Shown piece by piece: positions 14,404 to 22,599 of a stretch of 64,000 nt of DNA. The stretch's first letter is position 1; each line of letters begins with the position of its first letter. A program made the position numbers and the translations under genes. Below the pieces are notes generated by a model that ran no database searches, was not told where the DNA came from, and was given only the letters and a program-made list of their open reading frames with translations. This stretch comes from Streptosporangium album. GTDB taxonomy: Bacteria > Actinomycetota > Actinomycetes > Streptosporangiales > Streptosporangiaceae. The DNA lies in NCBI RefSeq assembly GCF_014203795.1, contig NZ_JACHJU010000001.1, positions 3,906,001 to 3,970,000 of the forward strand. The letters are read 5' to 3'.

Positions 14404-15369
14404 TCAGCCCTGGGTGGGGACACTGCCCGGTGCTCCGCGTTCCGGCACCAGTGTTCCAGCCTCTCCGCTGTTCTGGTGCAGGACCAGGGCGGCGGCGCCG
14501 AGCAGGCCGGCGTCGCGTCCGAGGGAGGTGGGGGTGACGCGCAGGCGCCGCAGGAAGCCGAGCCCGGCGTTCGCCGCGATCGCCTCCCTGAGCGGGTCGA
14601 ACAGGACCGTCCCCGCGGCGGCCACGCCCCCTCCGACGACGACGTGGTCGAGGTCGAACAGGGCGGACGTGGTGAGGACGGCGGCGGCCAGCGTGCCGGC
14701 GGCGCGCTGGAAGGCCTGGCGGGCGACGGGGTCACCGGAGTGGGCGTCCGCGGCCAGCGCTCTGGCGTCGTCGCCGGTCCAGCCGTTCGTGTGGGCCCAG
14801 CGGACCATGCTCGGGCCGCTGGCCACGGTCTCGACGCACCCGACGGCGCCGCAGGGGCACCGATCACCGCCCACGTCGGCGACGATGTGGCCGATATGCC
14901 CGGCGTTGCCGGTCGGGCCGAGGTAGGGCATGCCGTCGAGGACGAGGCCGCCGCCCACGCCGGTGGAGACGACCACGCCCAGCACCGCCCCGGACGGCTG
15001 TCCCTCCGGCAGCCCGAGCCACCACTCGCCCAGCGCCATGCACTGGGCGTCGCCCGCCAGCCGGACGGGCCGCCCGGGCAGTATCTGCTCAAGGGCTTCG
15101 ACGAGCGGGAAGTCCCGCCAGCTCGGGATGTTGACCGGGCTGACCGTCCCCGCGCACGGGTCCAGCGGGCCCGCCGACCCTATCCCGACGCCGGCCAGGT
15201 GGTCGCCGCCCACCTGGTCGATGATCCGGCCGACCACCTCCGCCAGCGTCTCCTCCACGGGCCCCCGCCCGTGCAGCGGCACCTCGGCGCGGGCCAGCAC
15301 CGTCCCGTCGGTCTCGACGGCCGCGGCCGCGAACTTGGTGCCGCCGACGTCCACGGCCAGCACGGTCAC
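14404..15369 (-). CDS. ROK-family sugar kinase (glucokinase/mannokinase-like)
   Basis: This is an ATP-dependent hexose kinase of the ROK family. VLAVDVGGTKFAAAAV forms the N-terminal phosphate loop. VVVSTGVGGGLVLDG and the zinc motif CPCGAVGCVE follow GNAGHIGH. DHVVVGGGVAAAG is the adenosine region. There is no N-terminal HTH, so it is an enzyme rather than a repressor. The GTG start overlaps the stop of the upstream beta-mannosidase remnant (GTGA), and manA lies 31 bases downstream. That context suggests mannose as a substrate, although glucose is the common ROK substrate. Confidence 0.88.
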   Translation of the reverse strand: MTVLAVDVGGTKFAAAAVETDGTVLARAEVPLHGRGPVEETLAEVVGRIIDQVGGDHLAGVGIGSAGPLDPCAGTVSPVNIPSWRDFPLVEALEQILPGRPVRLAGDAQCMALGEWWLGLPEGQPSGAVLGVVVSTGVGGGLVLDGMPYLGPTGNAGHIGHIVADVGGDRCPCGAVGCVETVASGPSMVRWAHTNGWTGDDARALAADAHSGDPVARQAFQRAAGTLAAAVLTTSALFDLDHVVVGGGVAAAGTVLFDPLREAIAANAGLGFLRRLRVTPTSLGRDAGLLGAAALVLHQNSGEAGTLVPERGAPGSVPTQG

Positions 15370-15721
15370 GGCCGCGCCTCGTTGACGCACCGCAGCACCG
15401 GGGCGCTGACCAGGGCGGACGGGTCGAGCTCCCGGTCCGTCGCGACGTGGAACGTGGCGCTCTGCCCGGGGAGCAGGGTGAGCAACATGTCGTCGACCGA
15501 GGCGGCAGGGTCGAGTCTGTCAGGGAAGAGCGCGAGTTCGCGCACGACGGTTGTGGCAGTCACGGTGACACGGTATCCGCCCGGGACGGCCTCGGCGCGG
15601 GCGGCATGACCCGCGAGGGGGAAGAGGACCCGGGTGTCCTCCTCGAAGAAGGAGACGACCTGCTGCTCACCCAGCTGGACGGCCAGCAGTCGTTGAGCTG
15701 CCAGACGATCGTGCCACTCCC
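15366..15721 (-). pseudogene. decayed GH2 beta-mannosidase, C-terminal fragment
   Basis: The frame ending at 15366 encodes SFFEEDTRVLFPL, then VPGGYRVTVTA and DPAASVDDMLLTLLPGQSA, which matches the C-terminal domain of actinobacterial GH2 beta-mannosidases. In a different frame over 15680-15720 lies GTIVWQLNDCWP, the conserved catalytic-domain motif of the same enzymes. The roughly 80-90 residues expected between these blocks are missing, and the frames do not join. A deletion plus frameshift therefore destroyed the gene, and no start codon serves the fragment. Its stop still overlaps the ROK kinase start. This is a clear relic of a beta-mannoside operon. Confidence 0.85.
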
Positions 15722-16252
15722 TCAGCGGCCACCCTTGCCGGGGATCCGGCGCGGCTGCCGGGTGGGCCTCACCGGCATGGACGGCATCGGCACGTGCCGG
15801 GGCGCGGCCGGAGGCAGGTTCCGCTCGGGCAGCGGGGTGTGGTGGTGGTCTTAACGTTTCGCTTCTGACCAGCGTGAATTCGCATATGGGCTCCTTGGGA
15901 ATGATGACGACGCGGTCGAATGCCGTGCCGGAGACTCAGCTGCCGCGTCAGATGGACAGGGCCAGAGGGCTGAGTGCGCGGGCGGATCAGTCACAACTGA
16001 TCGACGCCGGCTCCTAGGAGTTAATCCACATGTGATCACCGTATGGCGGCCGCGCCGGACGCCGCAACCCATTTGTTCCGGGCGCCCGCTCACACCGGAG
16101 GCGAGGTCGCCGGATCCTCTCCGATAGAGCTCGGCGTATCCCCGAGGCTTCCCAACGGGGGCACCGGTCAGACAACCGCCCCGCGCTGGGATCATCGGAG
16201 GAGAACCCTGGGAATTCCATGAGGGCCACCGGTCGTGGCGGGCCGCACGCGA
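15722..16252. other. noncoding region upstream of the mannose operon
   Basis: I see no convincing gene. It holds an 18-bp palindrome (15985-16002), a CACATGTG site near 16028, and on the minus strand an AAGGAG ribosome site before ATG at 15885. That ATG opens only a 38-codon, Arg/Cys-rich frame ending at 15769, possibly the original start region of the lost beta-mannosidase gene. Confidence 0.5.
15985..16002. promoter_or_regulatory. perfect 18-bp palindrome, candidate operator
   Basis: GATCAGT and ACTGATC flank CACA. Its position upstream of the minus-strand mannoside genes suggests an operator for a sugar-responsive repressor; the repressor is not in the window. Confidence 0.45.
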
Positions 16253-16984
16253 CTACCGCGGAACGCGGGCCACGCAGAAGACGGTCTGGCCGAAGGGCGG
16301 GCGGATGAATCGCTCGATGAAGCGGGTGGTGGGGACCACCGTGCGGTCGTAGATCTTGACCAGGCGGGGGTCGGGGTAGCCGACGCCGCCGCGGCGGACG
16401 GCGGCCCACCACGCGATCCCACCGAGGAAGTTGATCGGCTTGAGCACGTCGATGTCCAGGCCCGCCTTGGAGACCGTGCTGCGCAGGGTGGCGGGGGTGT
16501 AGCGGGTGACGTGACCGACCTTGCGGTCGAAGTCTCCGTAGAGCTGCATGTATCCGGGGACCCAGATGACGATCCGCCCGCCCGGGGCGGTGACCTTGGC
16601 GAGGGAGCGCAGCGCCTCGACGTCCTCCTCGATGTGCTCCAGGACGTTCATCATCACGACGGTGTCGACCTTCTCACCGATTGGGATGTCGGTCGGCAGG
16701 CCGAACTGCAGCACGTCGATGTCATCGCGGCCGGTGAAGCGCTTCTTGAGCTGCTCCACGCAGTAGGGGTCGAAGTCGCTGACCACCAGCCGGTCCAGGC
16801 GAGGCAGGAACGCCTCGGCGAAGTGGCCCAGGCCGGAGCCGATCTCCAGCATGGAGCGGCCCACGTGCGGGGCGACCATGTCGAGCTCGTACTGCCGGTA
16901 GTTCTTGGCCTCGTCCCCACCGAGGTGGTTCTCCAGGGCCTCGTCGCCGGCCGCGGGTTGCACTACGCGGTCATACCCAGACAT
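16253..16984 (-). CDS. class I SAM-dependent methyltransferase
   Basis: The 243-residue cytoplasmic enzyme has a Rossmann methyltransferase fold: motif I LEIGSGLGHFAEAFLP, acidic DFDPYCVEQL after strand 2, and VVMMNVLEHIEEDVEAL as the motif IV/post-I block, followed by APGGRIVIWVPG. The C-terminal portion (YDRTVVPTTRFIERFI) resembles methyltransferases found with glycan or lipid glycosylation genes, but the acceptor is unknown. It is divergent from the first STAND ATPase gene, with a short intergenic region. The start is an ATG; ribosome site not obvious. Confidence 0.85.
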   Translation of the reverse strand: MSGYDRVVQPAAGDEALENHLGGDEAKNYRQYELDMVAPHVGRSMLEIGSGLGHFAEAFLPRLDRLVVSDFDPYCVEQLKKRFTGRDDIDVLQFGLPTDIPIGEKVDTVVMMNVLEHIEEDVEALRSLAKVTAPGGRIVIWVPGYMQLYGDFDRKVGHVTRYTPATLRSTVSKAGLDIDVLKPINFLGGIAWWAAVRRGGVGYPDPRLVKIYDRTVVPTTRFIERFIRPPFGQTVFCVARVPR

Positions 16985-17100
16985 GCGGTTCCGTCCAGAT
17001 CGCTAACAGAAAGCCGTGGCGCGAGGCCACGGCTGCGGACAGCCAGAGTCTAGTGGCCGTTCCCCGGGAGCGGCCCCCGAACAAGGCGCCGCGGCCTACC

Positions 17101-19131
17101 ATGGGCACCTCCATGGAAACTACCTTCGTCGGCCGGCACGCGGAGATCGCACAGGTGGCCCGCCTGATGCGGGAGTCTCGCCTGGTCACGCTCACCGGGC
17201 TGGGCGGCGTCGGGAAGACGCGGCTGGCACGCCGGGTGGCCGAGGAGATCGTGGAGGAGTTTCCCGACGGCTTCTGGACGGTCGAACTCGCCTGCCTGAC
17301 CGACCCGCACCTCCTCGCCGAGACCGTGGCCGGCAGCATGGGCCTGGCCGACCAGTCCGCCCGCCGGCAGGAGGAGGCACTGGCGGAGTGGCTGGCCCCA
17401 CGTAGAGCGCTGCTCATGCTCGACACCTGCGAGCACCTGGTGGAGGCGGTGGCCTCGCTGGTGGACACCCTGTTGCGCGGGGCGCCCCATCTCCGGGTGC
17501 TGACCGCCGGCCGCCAGCCGCTCGGCGTGCCGGGTGAGCACGTCTACTCCGTGCCGCCGCTCCCGGTCGAGGACGCGGTGGTCCTGCTCCGTGACCGCGC
17601 GGGCCCGGCGTCCGCTCCGGACGGTCCGGTCGAGACCCGCGGCGGGGGAGGGGACGGCGCGGCGGACATGGCGGAGCTCTGCCGCAGGCTCGACTGCATC
17701 CCACTGGCGATCGAGATGGCGGCCGTGCACCTGCGCACCCTGCCGCCCACGCTGCTGCTCCGGCGTCTGGACGACCGCTACCACCTGCTGACCGGGGGCG
17801 GCGGGCCGGTCCGGCACGAGTCGCTGCGCGCGGCGATGGGCTGGAGCCACGAGCTGTGCACCCCGGCCGAGCGTCTGCTGTGGGCGCGGCTGTCGGTGTT
17901 CGCCGCGGGATTCGACCTGGAGGCGGCCGAGCACGTCTGCGCGGGCGGGCCGCTCCCCGCCGGGCAGGTGCTCGAAGCGCTGACCGGGCTGGCCGACAAG
18001 TCCCTCGTGCAGCGGGAGGAGCATCCCACCGGCGTACGGCTGCGCATGCTGGACACCGTCAGGGAGTTCGGCGCCGAGTGGCTGTTGCGGCTGGGTGAGG
18101 ACGACGCGGTCCGGGGACGCCACCGTGACCACTATCTCCGGCTGGCGAGGCGGTGCGCCACCGAGTGGCCCGGCAGGCAGGCGGAGTGGTACGGGCGGAT
18201 CCGTGCCGAACGACGCAACCTCCGTAAGGTGGTGGACCTGTGCCTGGCCGACCCCGAGTGGTCCCGGGCGGCCCTGGACCTGACGGGGACGCTGTGGTTC
18301 CTCTGGATCTGCTGCGGCATGCCGGGTGAAGGCCGCCACTATCTGGAGGCCGCACTGCGGACGGACACCGAGCCCGGTCCGGAGCGGCTGCGGGCGCTGT
18401 GGGTCTGCGCGTGGGTGGCCGCGCTCCAGGGGGACCTCGACGTCGCGCGCGAACGGCTCGACCGCTGTCGCGCCGAGGACACCGAGGGGAGCGCCACCGG
18501 TCACGTCGCCCAGGTGGAGGGCATGCTCTCCCTCCTGCGGGGGGACCACCCCCGTGCCATCGAGCTGCTGGACGAGGCCATGGCCTGGCACATGGCCAAG
18601 GGCAGTGTGCTGTCCGGGCTGCTGCCCTGTCACACGCTGGTGGCGCTCGCCCTGCTGGCGGAGGGCAGGCCGGAGGAGGCCGTGGAGACGCTGTCGGAGG
18701 GACAGGCGCTCTGCGAGGTCCACGGGGAGGAATGGAGCCGCGCCCAGATGGAGTACGTCTTCGCCTGGGCCGGACACGTCAGGGGCGAGACCCCGGAGGC
18801 GCTCCGCCACGCCAGGTCGGCCCTCGTCTCGGCGCTCCTCTTCGAGGACCTGTCCCTGAGCGTCGCCTGCGTCGAGATGATCGCCTGGGCGGTGGCGGAG
18901 GAGGGGCACGCGGGCGGAGGGGCGTGGCTGCTGGGCGCGGCCCAGGCCGTCAGGGAATCCTCCGGGCTGTCGAGATCCGGATCGACGATCTTCGCCTCGA
19001 TCCGGGCCCGGGCCGCGACCCGGGCCGCGAAGGCACTCGGCGGTGCAGGATTCGACACCCTCTTCGCCGAAGGGCAGGGCTCTGACCTGGGCATCGCTGT
19101 GAAATATGCGCTGGGGGAGAAGTTTTCGTAA
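17101..19131 (+). CDS. STAND (NB-ARC) ATPase with TPR region, no HTH (paralogue 1)
   Basis: The protein has 676 residues. An N-terminal FVGRHAEI box is followed by the P-loop TGLGGVGKTRLA, Walker B LLMLDTCEHL, sensor-like VLTAGRQPLG, and CIPLAIEMAA. Next come a winged-helix part (GWSHELCTPAERLLWARLSV) and TPR-like helices ending GIAVKYALGEKFS. It resembles the sensory part of large LuxR-type (LAL) and AfsR-like regulators, but no LuxR or SARP DNA-binding domain is present. It would act as an ATP-driven signalling hub through a partner. Starts at 17053 or 17113 are possible. Three paralogues follow within 9 kb. Confidence 0.82.
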   Translation: MGTSMETTFVGRHAEIAQVARLMRESRLVTLTGLGGVGKTRLARRVAEEIVEEFPDGFWTVELACLTDPHLLAETVAGSMGLADQSARRQEEALAEWLAPRRALLMLDTCEHLVEAVASLVDTLLRGAPHLRVLTAGRQPLGVPGEHVYSVPPLPVEDAVVLLRDRAGPASAPDGPVETRGGGGDGAADMAELCRRLDCIPLAIEMAAVHLRTLPPTLLLRRLDDRYHLLTGGGGPVRHESLRAAMGWSHELCTPAERLLWARLSVFAAGFDLEAAEHVCAGGPLPAGQVLEALTGLADKSLVQREEHPTGVRLRMLDTVREFGAEWLLRLGEDDAVRGRHRDHYLRLARRCATEWPGRQAEWYGRIRAERRNLRKVVDLCLADPEWSRAALDLTGTLWFLWICCGMPGEGRHYLEAALRTDTEPGPERLRALWVCAWVAALQGDLDVARERLDRCRAEDTEGSATGHVAQVEGMLSLLRGDHPRAIELLDEAMAWHMAKGSVLSGLLPCHTLVALALLAEGRPEEAVETLSEGQALCEVHGEEWSRAQMEYVFAWAGHVRGETPEALRHARSALVSALLFEDLSLSVACVEMIAWAVAEEGHAGGGAWLLGAAQAVRESSGLSRSGSTIFASIRARAATRAAKALGGAGFDTLFAEGQGSDLGIAVKYALGEKFS

Positions 19132-19208
19132 CCGAGGGTGCCGACTCTAATCCGTTCCGTTACCGATTCCGTGATTGGCTTGCCATCTGACGCGGAGAGG
19201 CTGGAACG

Positions 19209-20255
19209 GTGGCGGAGACGCGGACGCACCGGGGAAACGTCCCGGCGGAGACGAGCAGCCTCGTCGGGCGACGGGCGGAGCTCGACGAGATCGCGGTGTT
19301 GATCGGCCGGTCACCGCTGGTGACGCTCACCGGTGTGGCCGGCGTGGGCAAGACGAGGCTGGCGGTCAGGACGGCCGACCGGCACCGCGACTCGTTCGCC
19401 GACGGAGTATGGGTCGTCGAGCTCTCCGCCCAGCAGAACGGCGACCTGCTCGGCCATGAGATCGCCGCCGTGCTCGGCCTCCGCGAGCAGGCGGTGCGTC
19501 CCCAGGCCGAGGTGCTGGCCGACTTCCTCGCGGACAAGCGTCTGCTGCTGGTCCTGGACACCTGTGACCATCTGGTCGACGCCGCCGCGGCGCTGCTGCG
19601 CCGGGTGCTGCCGGAGGCCCCGCACGTGCGGGTGCTCGCCACCAGCCGCCGGCCGCTCGGCCTGCCCGGGGAACGGGTCCTGCCGATCGAGCCGCTGGCG
19701 GCACCCGGCCCCGGGGCCACCGGGGCGGCGGTCCGGCTGTTCACCGAGCGGGCCCACGCGCTGGTGCCCGGGCTCACCCTCGACCCGGTGGCGGTGGCAC
19801 AGGTCTGCCGGCTGCTGGACGGCATCCCGCTGGCCATCGAGCTCGCCGTACGGCGGCTGCGGGCGCTGTCGGTGCAGCAGATCGCCGAGCGGCTGGACGA
19901 CCGCTTCGCGCTCCTCGTCGGCGGGAGCCGTACCCCGCTGGGCCGCCACCAGACCCTGCGCACCGCGGTCGGCTGGAGCCACGAGCTCTGCACCGCGCAG
20001 GAGCGCCTGCTCTGGGCGCGGCTGTCGGTCTTCACCGGGGTGTTCGACGCCGGCGACGCGAGGGCGGTCTGCGCCGACGGACGGCTGACCGGTCTCCCGC
20101 TGTGCGGTCTCGTGGACAAGTCCATCCTGATCGCCGAGGGATCGCGCTACCGGATGCTCGGCACGATCCGCGACTACGGCAGGGAATGGCTGCGCCGCCT
20201 GGGCGAGGAGGACGTCCTGGTCCGCCGCCACCGTGACCACGGCCGTGCTCCGTGA
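19209..20255 (+). CDS. truncated STAND ATPase, N-terminal half only (paralogue 2)
   Basis: The 348 residues align with the first half of paralogue 1. VGRRAELDEIAVLIG is followed by P-loop TGVAGVGKTRLAV, Walker B LLLVLDTCDHL, GIPLAIELAV, and GWSHELCTAQERLLWARLSV. The protein stops after RRHRDHGRAP. In paralogues 1 and 4 the sequence continues after HRDH into the TPR region (HRDHYLRLARR and HRDHFLDLSAR). The truncation therefore falls at a domain boundary: it is either a stand-alone ATPase module or a decayed gene. The next paralogue carries a TPR part without an ATPase, so the two could complement each other. Confidence 0.7.
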   Translation: MAETRTHRGNVPAETSSLVGRRAELDEIAVLIGRSPLVTLTGVAGVGKTRLAVRTADRHRDSFADGVWVVELSAQQNGDLLGHEIAAVLGLREQAVRPQAEVLADFLADKRLLLVLDTCDHLVDAAAALLRRVLPEAPHVRVLATSRRPLGLPGERVLPIEPLAAPGPGATGAAVRLFTERAHALVPGLTLDPVAVAQVCRLLDGIPLAIELAVRRLRALSVQQIAERLDDRFALLVGGSRTPLGRHQTLRTAVGWSHELCTAQERLLWARLSVFTGVFDAGDARAVCADGRLTGLPLCGLVDKSILIAEGSRYRMLGTIRDYGREWLRRLGEEDVLVRRHRDHGRAP

Positions 20256-20430
20256 ACCGGCCGGCCGAGTTCCACGAGGCGGCCGTACGGCTGCGCACGA
20301 CGGCTTCAGCCGTCTCCGCCTCCCTCAACTGTTCAACGCCTCAAAACGGAGCGATTCGGAAATTTCTCCGCGTACGGGGGAAAGTTCGGCCTCGAAACAG
20401 CGGTGAACTTTGCACAGGGAGAGAAGGAAA

Positions 20431-20449
20431 CCCCCCGGAACGAGGGGGG
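20431..20449 (+). terminator. C6/G6 hairpin between STAND paralogues 2 and 3
   Basis: CCCCCC and GGGGGG flank the loop GGAACGA. It lies in the 254-base gap after the truncated STAND gene and could end its transcript. No T-tract follows. Confidence 0.45.
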
Positions 20450-20509
20450 CTGACCGGTCCGTGACCCTGATGGGGTGCTATTTCCGCAGAGTGGAAGGAG
20501 CGCAAACCG

Positions 20510-21211
20510 GTGGAACAGATCCCATGGTGGCGCGGGAACCTCACCGCGGAGAAGAACGGCTGCACCGGCCGTGAGAGCGAGGTCCGGGAGCTGCTGAAGC
20601 TCCTGGACGAGGCACCTCCGGTCACACTCACCGGCCCGCCCGCCGGGACGGAGCCCGGTACCGAATCCGCCGGTGGCTCCTTCGGCGGGACCGGCGTCAC
20701 GACCGCCGGTGAGCCGCTCACCCTGGTGACCGTGGCGATGGCGGCCACCTGGCGCGGCGAGTTCACCAGAGCCGTCTCCTTGATCCAGGAGATGCGACGG
20801 CTCTGCGACGACCGGACCGAGCACCCGGCCCACGCGAGCGGAGACTACGTGCTCTCCATCGCCCAGCTCGGCCTCGGACGGATGGCGGAGGCGGCGACCG
20901 CGGCCCGGCGGTCGCTCGACGTCACGTGGCGGCTCCGCGACGCCATCGGCGTGGCGCTGGCCGTGGACCAGCTCGCGGTGATCGCCGCGGTCCAGGGAGA
21001 CGGCTACCGCACAGCCCACCTCCAGGGCGCGGGAGCACGGCTGCGGGCCGTGTTCGGACTGCGGGAGTTCGGTTCGGAGAGCATGTCGGGGCCAAGGGCC
21101 GTCGCCGAGCGCACGGCACGGCAGCTGCTCGGCGACGACACCTACGAGGCGGTCTTCGCCGAGGGGCACCACGACGATCCCGACGCGGCGGTGGCCTACG
21201 CGCTCGGTTGA
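20510..21211 (+). CDS. internally deleted STAND paralogue: N-terminal stub plus TPR region (paralogue 3)
   Basis: The 233-residue protein starts like the other paralogues (TGRESEVRELLKLLDEAPP then VTLTG, the strand leading into the P-loop). The Walker A Gly-Lys never follows. A Gly/Thr-rich linker leads straight into the C-terminal TPR helices (AMAATWRGEFTRAVSLIQEM) and the family ending VFAEGHHDDPDAAVAYALG. About 400 residues (NB-ARC and winged helix) are missing, in frame. The GTG has GGAAGGAG well placed, so expression is plausible. It could be a regulatory partner of the ATPase-only paralogue upstream, or a decayed copy. Confidence 0.65.
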   Translation: MEQIPWWRGNLTAEKNGCTGRESEVRELLKLLDEAPPVTLTGPPAGTEPGTESAGGSFGGTGVTTAGEPLTLVTVAMAATWRGEFTRAVSLIQEMRRLCDDRTEHPAHASGDYVLSIAQLGLGRMAEAATAARRSLDVTWRLRDAIGVALAVDQLAVIAAVQGDGYRTAHLQGAGARLRAVFGLREFGSESMSGPRAVAERTARQLLGDDTYEAVFAEGHHDDPDAAVAYALG

Positions 21212-21251
21212 AGATCCGTGCGCGAGGTCTTCCCCCGGGCGTCTCCATGCG

Positions 21252-21824
21252 GTGGAATCTTTCACGACATACGCGAAGGAGCCCCCGACGGACGACGACG
21301 AGGCGATCGCCCGTTCCCTGACGGGCGACCTGGCCGCCTACGAGGTGCTGGTCACGCGCTACAGCGCGCTCGCACACCGCACCGCGGCGATGCTCGGCGC
21401 CGCCGACGAGGCCGAGGACGTGGTCCAGGAGGCGTTCGTCAAGGCATACCGCCACCTGGCCACCTTCCGCCAGGACGCGCCGTTCCGCCCCTGGCTGCTG
21501 CGGATCGTGGCCAACGAGACCCACGACCTGACCCGCTCGCGGGGCCGCCGGGCCGAACTGGCCGTCAAGCTGACCGAGTCGCGCCTCCCGGAGACGGAGA
21601 GCCCGGAGGACGCGGCCGTCGCCGTCGACCGCCGCACCCGGCTCCTCGACGTGGTGCGTACGCTTCCCGAGCGGGAACGCGAGGTCGTCGTCTGCCGATA
21701 CTTCCTCCAGCTGTCGGAGGCCGAGACCGCCCAGGTGCTCGACCTCCCGGCCGGCACCGTCAAGTCACGGACCTTCCGCGGCCTGAAGCGCCTGCGTGAG
21801 GAGGTGGGCCGTGACCTCGCCTGA
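21252..21824 (+). CDS. ECF (group IV) RNA polymerase sigma factor
   Basis: The 190-residue protein shows sigma region 2 (AYEVLVTRYSALAHRTAAML, then EDVVQEAFVKAYRHLATF and WLLRIVANE) and region 4 (LPEREREVVVCRYFLQLSE, then GTVKSRTFRGLKRLREEV). It has no region 1 or 3. The next gene overlaps its 3' end and encodes a single-span membrane protein, the usual position of an anti-sigma factor. It sits between STAND paralogue 3 and that partner, so it may be the DNA-binding output of the STAND cluster; that link is inference. The GTG start is uncertain. Confidence 0.9.
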   Translation: MESFTTYAKEPPTDDDEAIARSLTGDLAAYEVLVTRYSALAHRTAAMLGAADEAEDVVQEAFVKAYRHLATFRQDAPFRPWLLRIVANETHDLTRSRGRRAELAVKLTESRLPETESPEDAAVAVDRRTRLLDVVRTLPEREREVVVCRYFLQLSEAETAQVLDLPAGTVKSRTFRGLKRLREEVGRDLA

Positions 21825-22599
21825 CGATCTCGAAGCCCGGCTCCTCGCCCTCGGAGAGTCCCTCGACATCCCGGCCCCCCAGCCCGACGAGGTGGCGCAC
21901 GCCGTACGGGCACGCCTGGAATCCCTCCCCGCCGCGGACCGGCGCCCCGCGCGCCGCCTGGGCGGCCTCCCCCGCCTGCCGGTCCGGCGGGCGCCGCGAG
22001 GGTCTGGGTGGCTGCGACCCGCCACCCGACGGCGGGGGATCGTCTCCGTCGTCGCGATCCTCGTCGCCCTCCTCCTCGGCGGGACCCCGGTGGGACGGGC
22101 CGCGGTGACGGAGGTCCTGCGGTTCGCGGGGATCGAGCTGGAGATCGGCGGCCCCGGGCCGCTGCCGGCCGGGCTGCCCGAGCCGCTGCCGGGGGAACAC
22201 CGGGTCACCCTGGAACAGGCCCGGGAACAGGTGGCGTTCCCCGTCTCCGTCCCCACCGCGCTGAGTGATCCGCGTGACGTCAGGGTGAGCGACGGCGGCC
22301 GGGTGGTCTCGCTGTTCTGGCCGGGTCTCAGGCTGGACGAGTATGACGGCATGCTCCTGGGCGTCTTCCGCAAGGAGCTGGGGACCTGGCCGCAGGAGGT
22401 CGCCCTGGGCACCGCACAGGCCTGGTGGATCCCGGCCCGCCACGGGCTGAGCTACCTGCCCCGTGGCGGCGGCGAGGCTCCCGTCCGCGCCCGCCCGGCC
22501 GCCCCCACCCTCATCTGGCAGCGGGGACAGGTCGGCCTGCGTCTGGAGGGCACGGGCGACCTCCGGCGGGCGCTGGAGATCGCCCGCTCAGCCCGCTGA
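21811..22599 (+). CDS. single-span membrane protein, probable anti-sigma factor of the upstream ECF sigma
   Basis: The 262-residue protein has a cytoplasmic N-terminus of about 70 residues (DDLEARLLALGESLDIPAP, Arg-rich), one helix (GIVSVVAILVALLLGG) and an extracytoplasmic domain of about 170 residues. The topology and gene order suit an anti-sigma factor, but there is no HxxxCxxC zinc motif, so it is not a ZAS-type protein. The GTG start has GAGGAGGT upstream and lies inside the sigma gene, indicating coupling. Its 3' end overlaps the convergent adenosine deaminase gene by 12 bases. It could instead be a sigma-dependent envelope protein. Confidence 0.65.
   Translation: MTSPDDLEARLLALGESLDIPAPQPDEVAHAVRARLESLPAADRRPARRLGGLPRLPVRRAPRGSGWLRPATRRRGIVSVVAILVALLLGGTPVGRAAVTEVLRFAGIELEIGGPGPLPAGLPEPLPGEHRVTLEQAREQVAFPVSVPTALSDPRDVRVSDGGRVVSLFWPGLRLDEYDGMLLGVFRKELGTWPQEVALGTAQAWWIPARHGLSYLPRGGGEAPVRARPAAPTLIWQRGQVGLRLEGTGDLRRALEIARSAR

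Noticed and set aside
13224-15092. A 622-residue minus-strand fusion protein
   Set aside because: Only the manA part (up to 14372) has family similarity; the remainder is the ROK kinase gene read in the wrong frame.
15851-16195. 114-residue minus-strand frame upstream of the mannosidase relic
   Set aside because: No recognisable domain, no convincing start, Arg/Ser-rich composition typical of out-of-frame GC-rich DNA.
17101-19131. LuxR-family (LAL) transcriptional regulator
   Set aside because: The ATPase and TPR parts match, but the sequence ends without a LuxR helix-turn-helix, so direct DNA binding is not supported.
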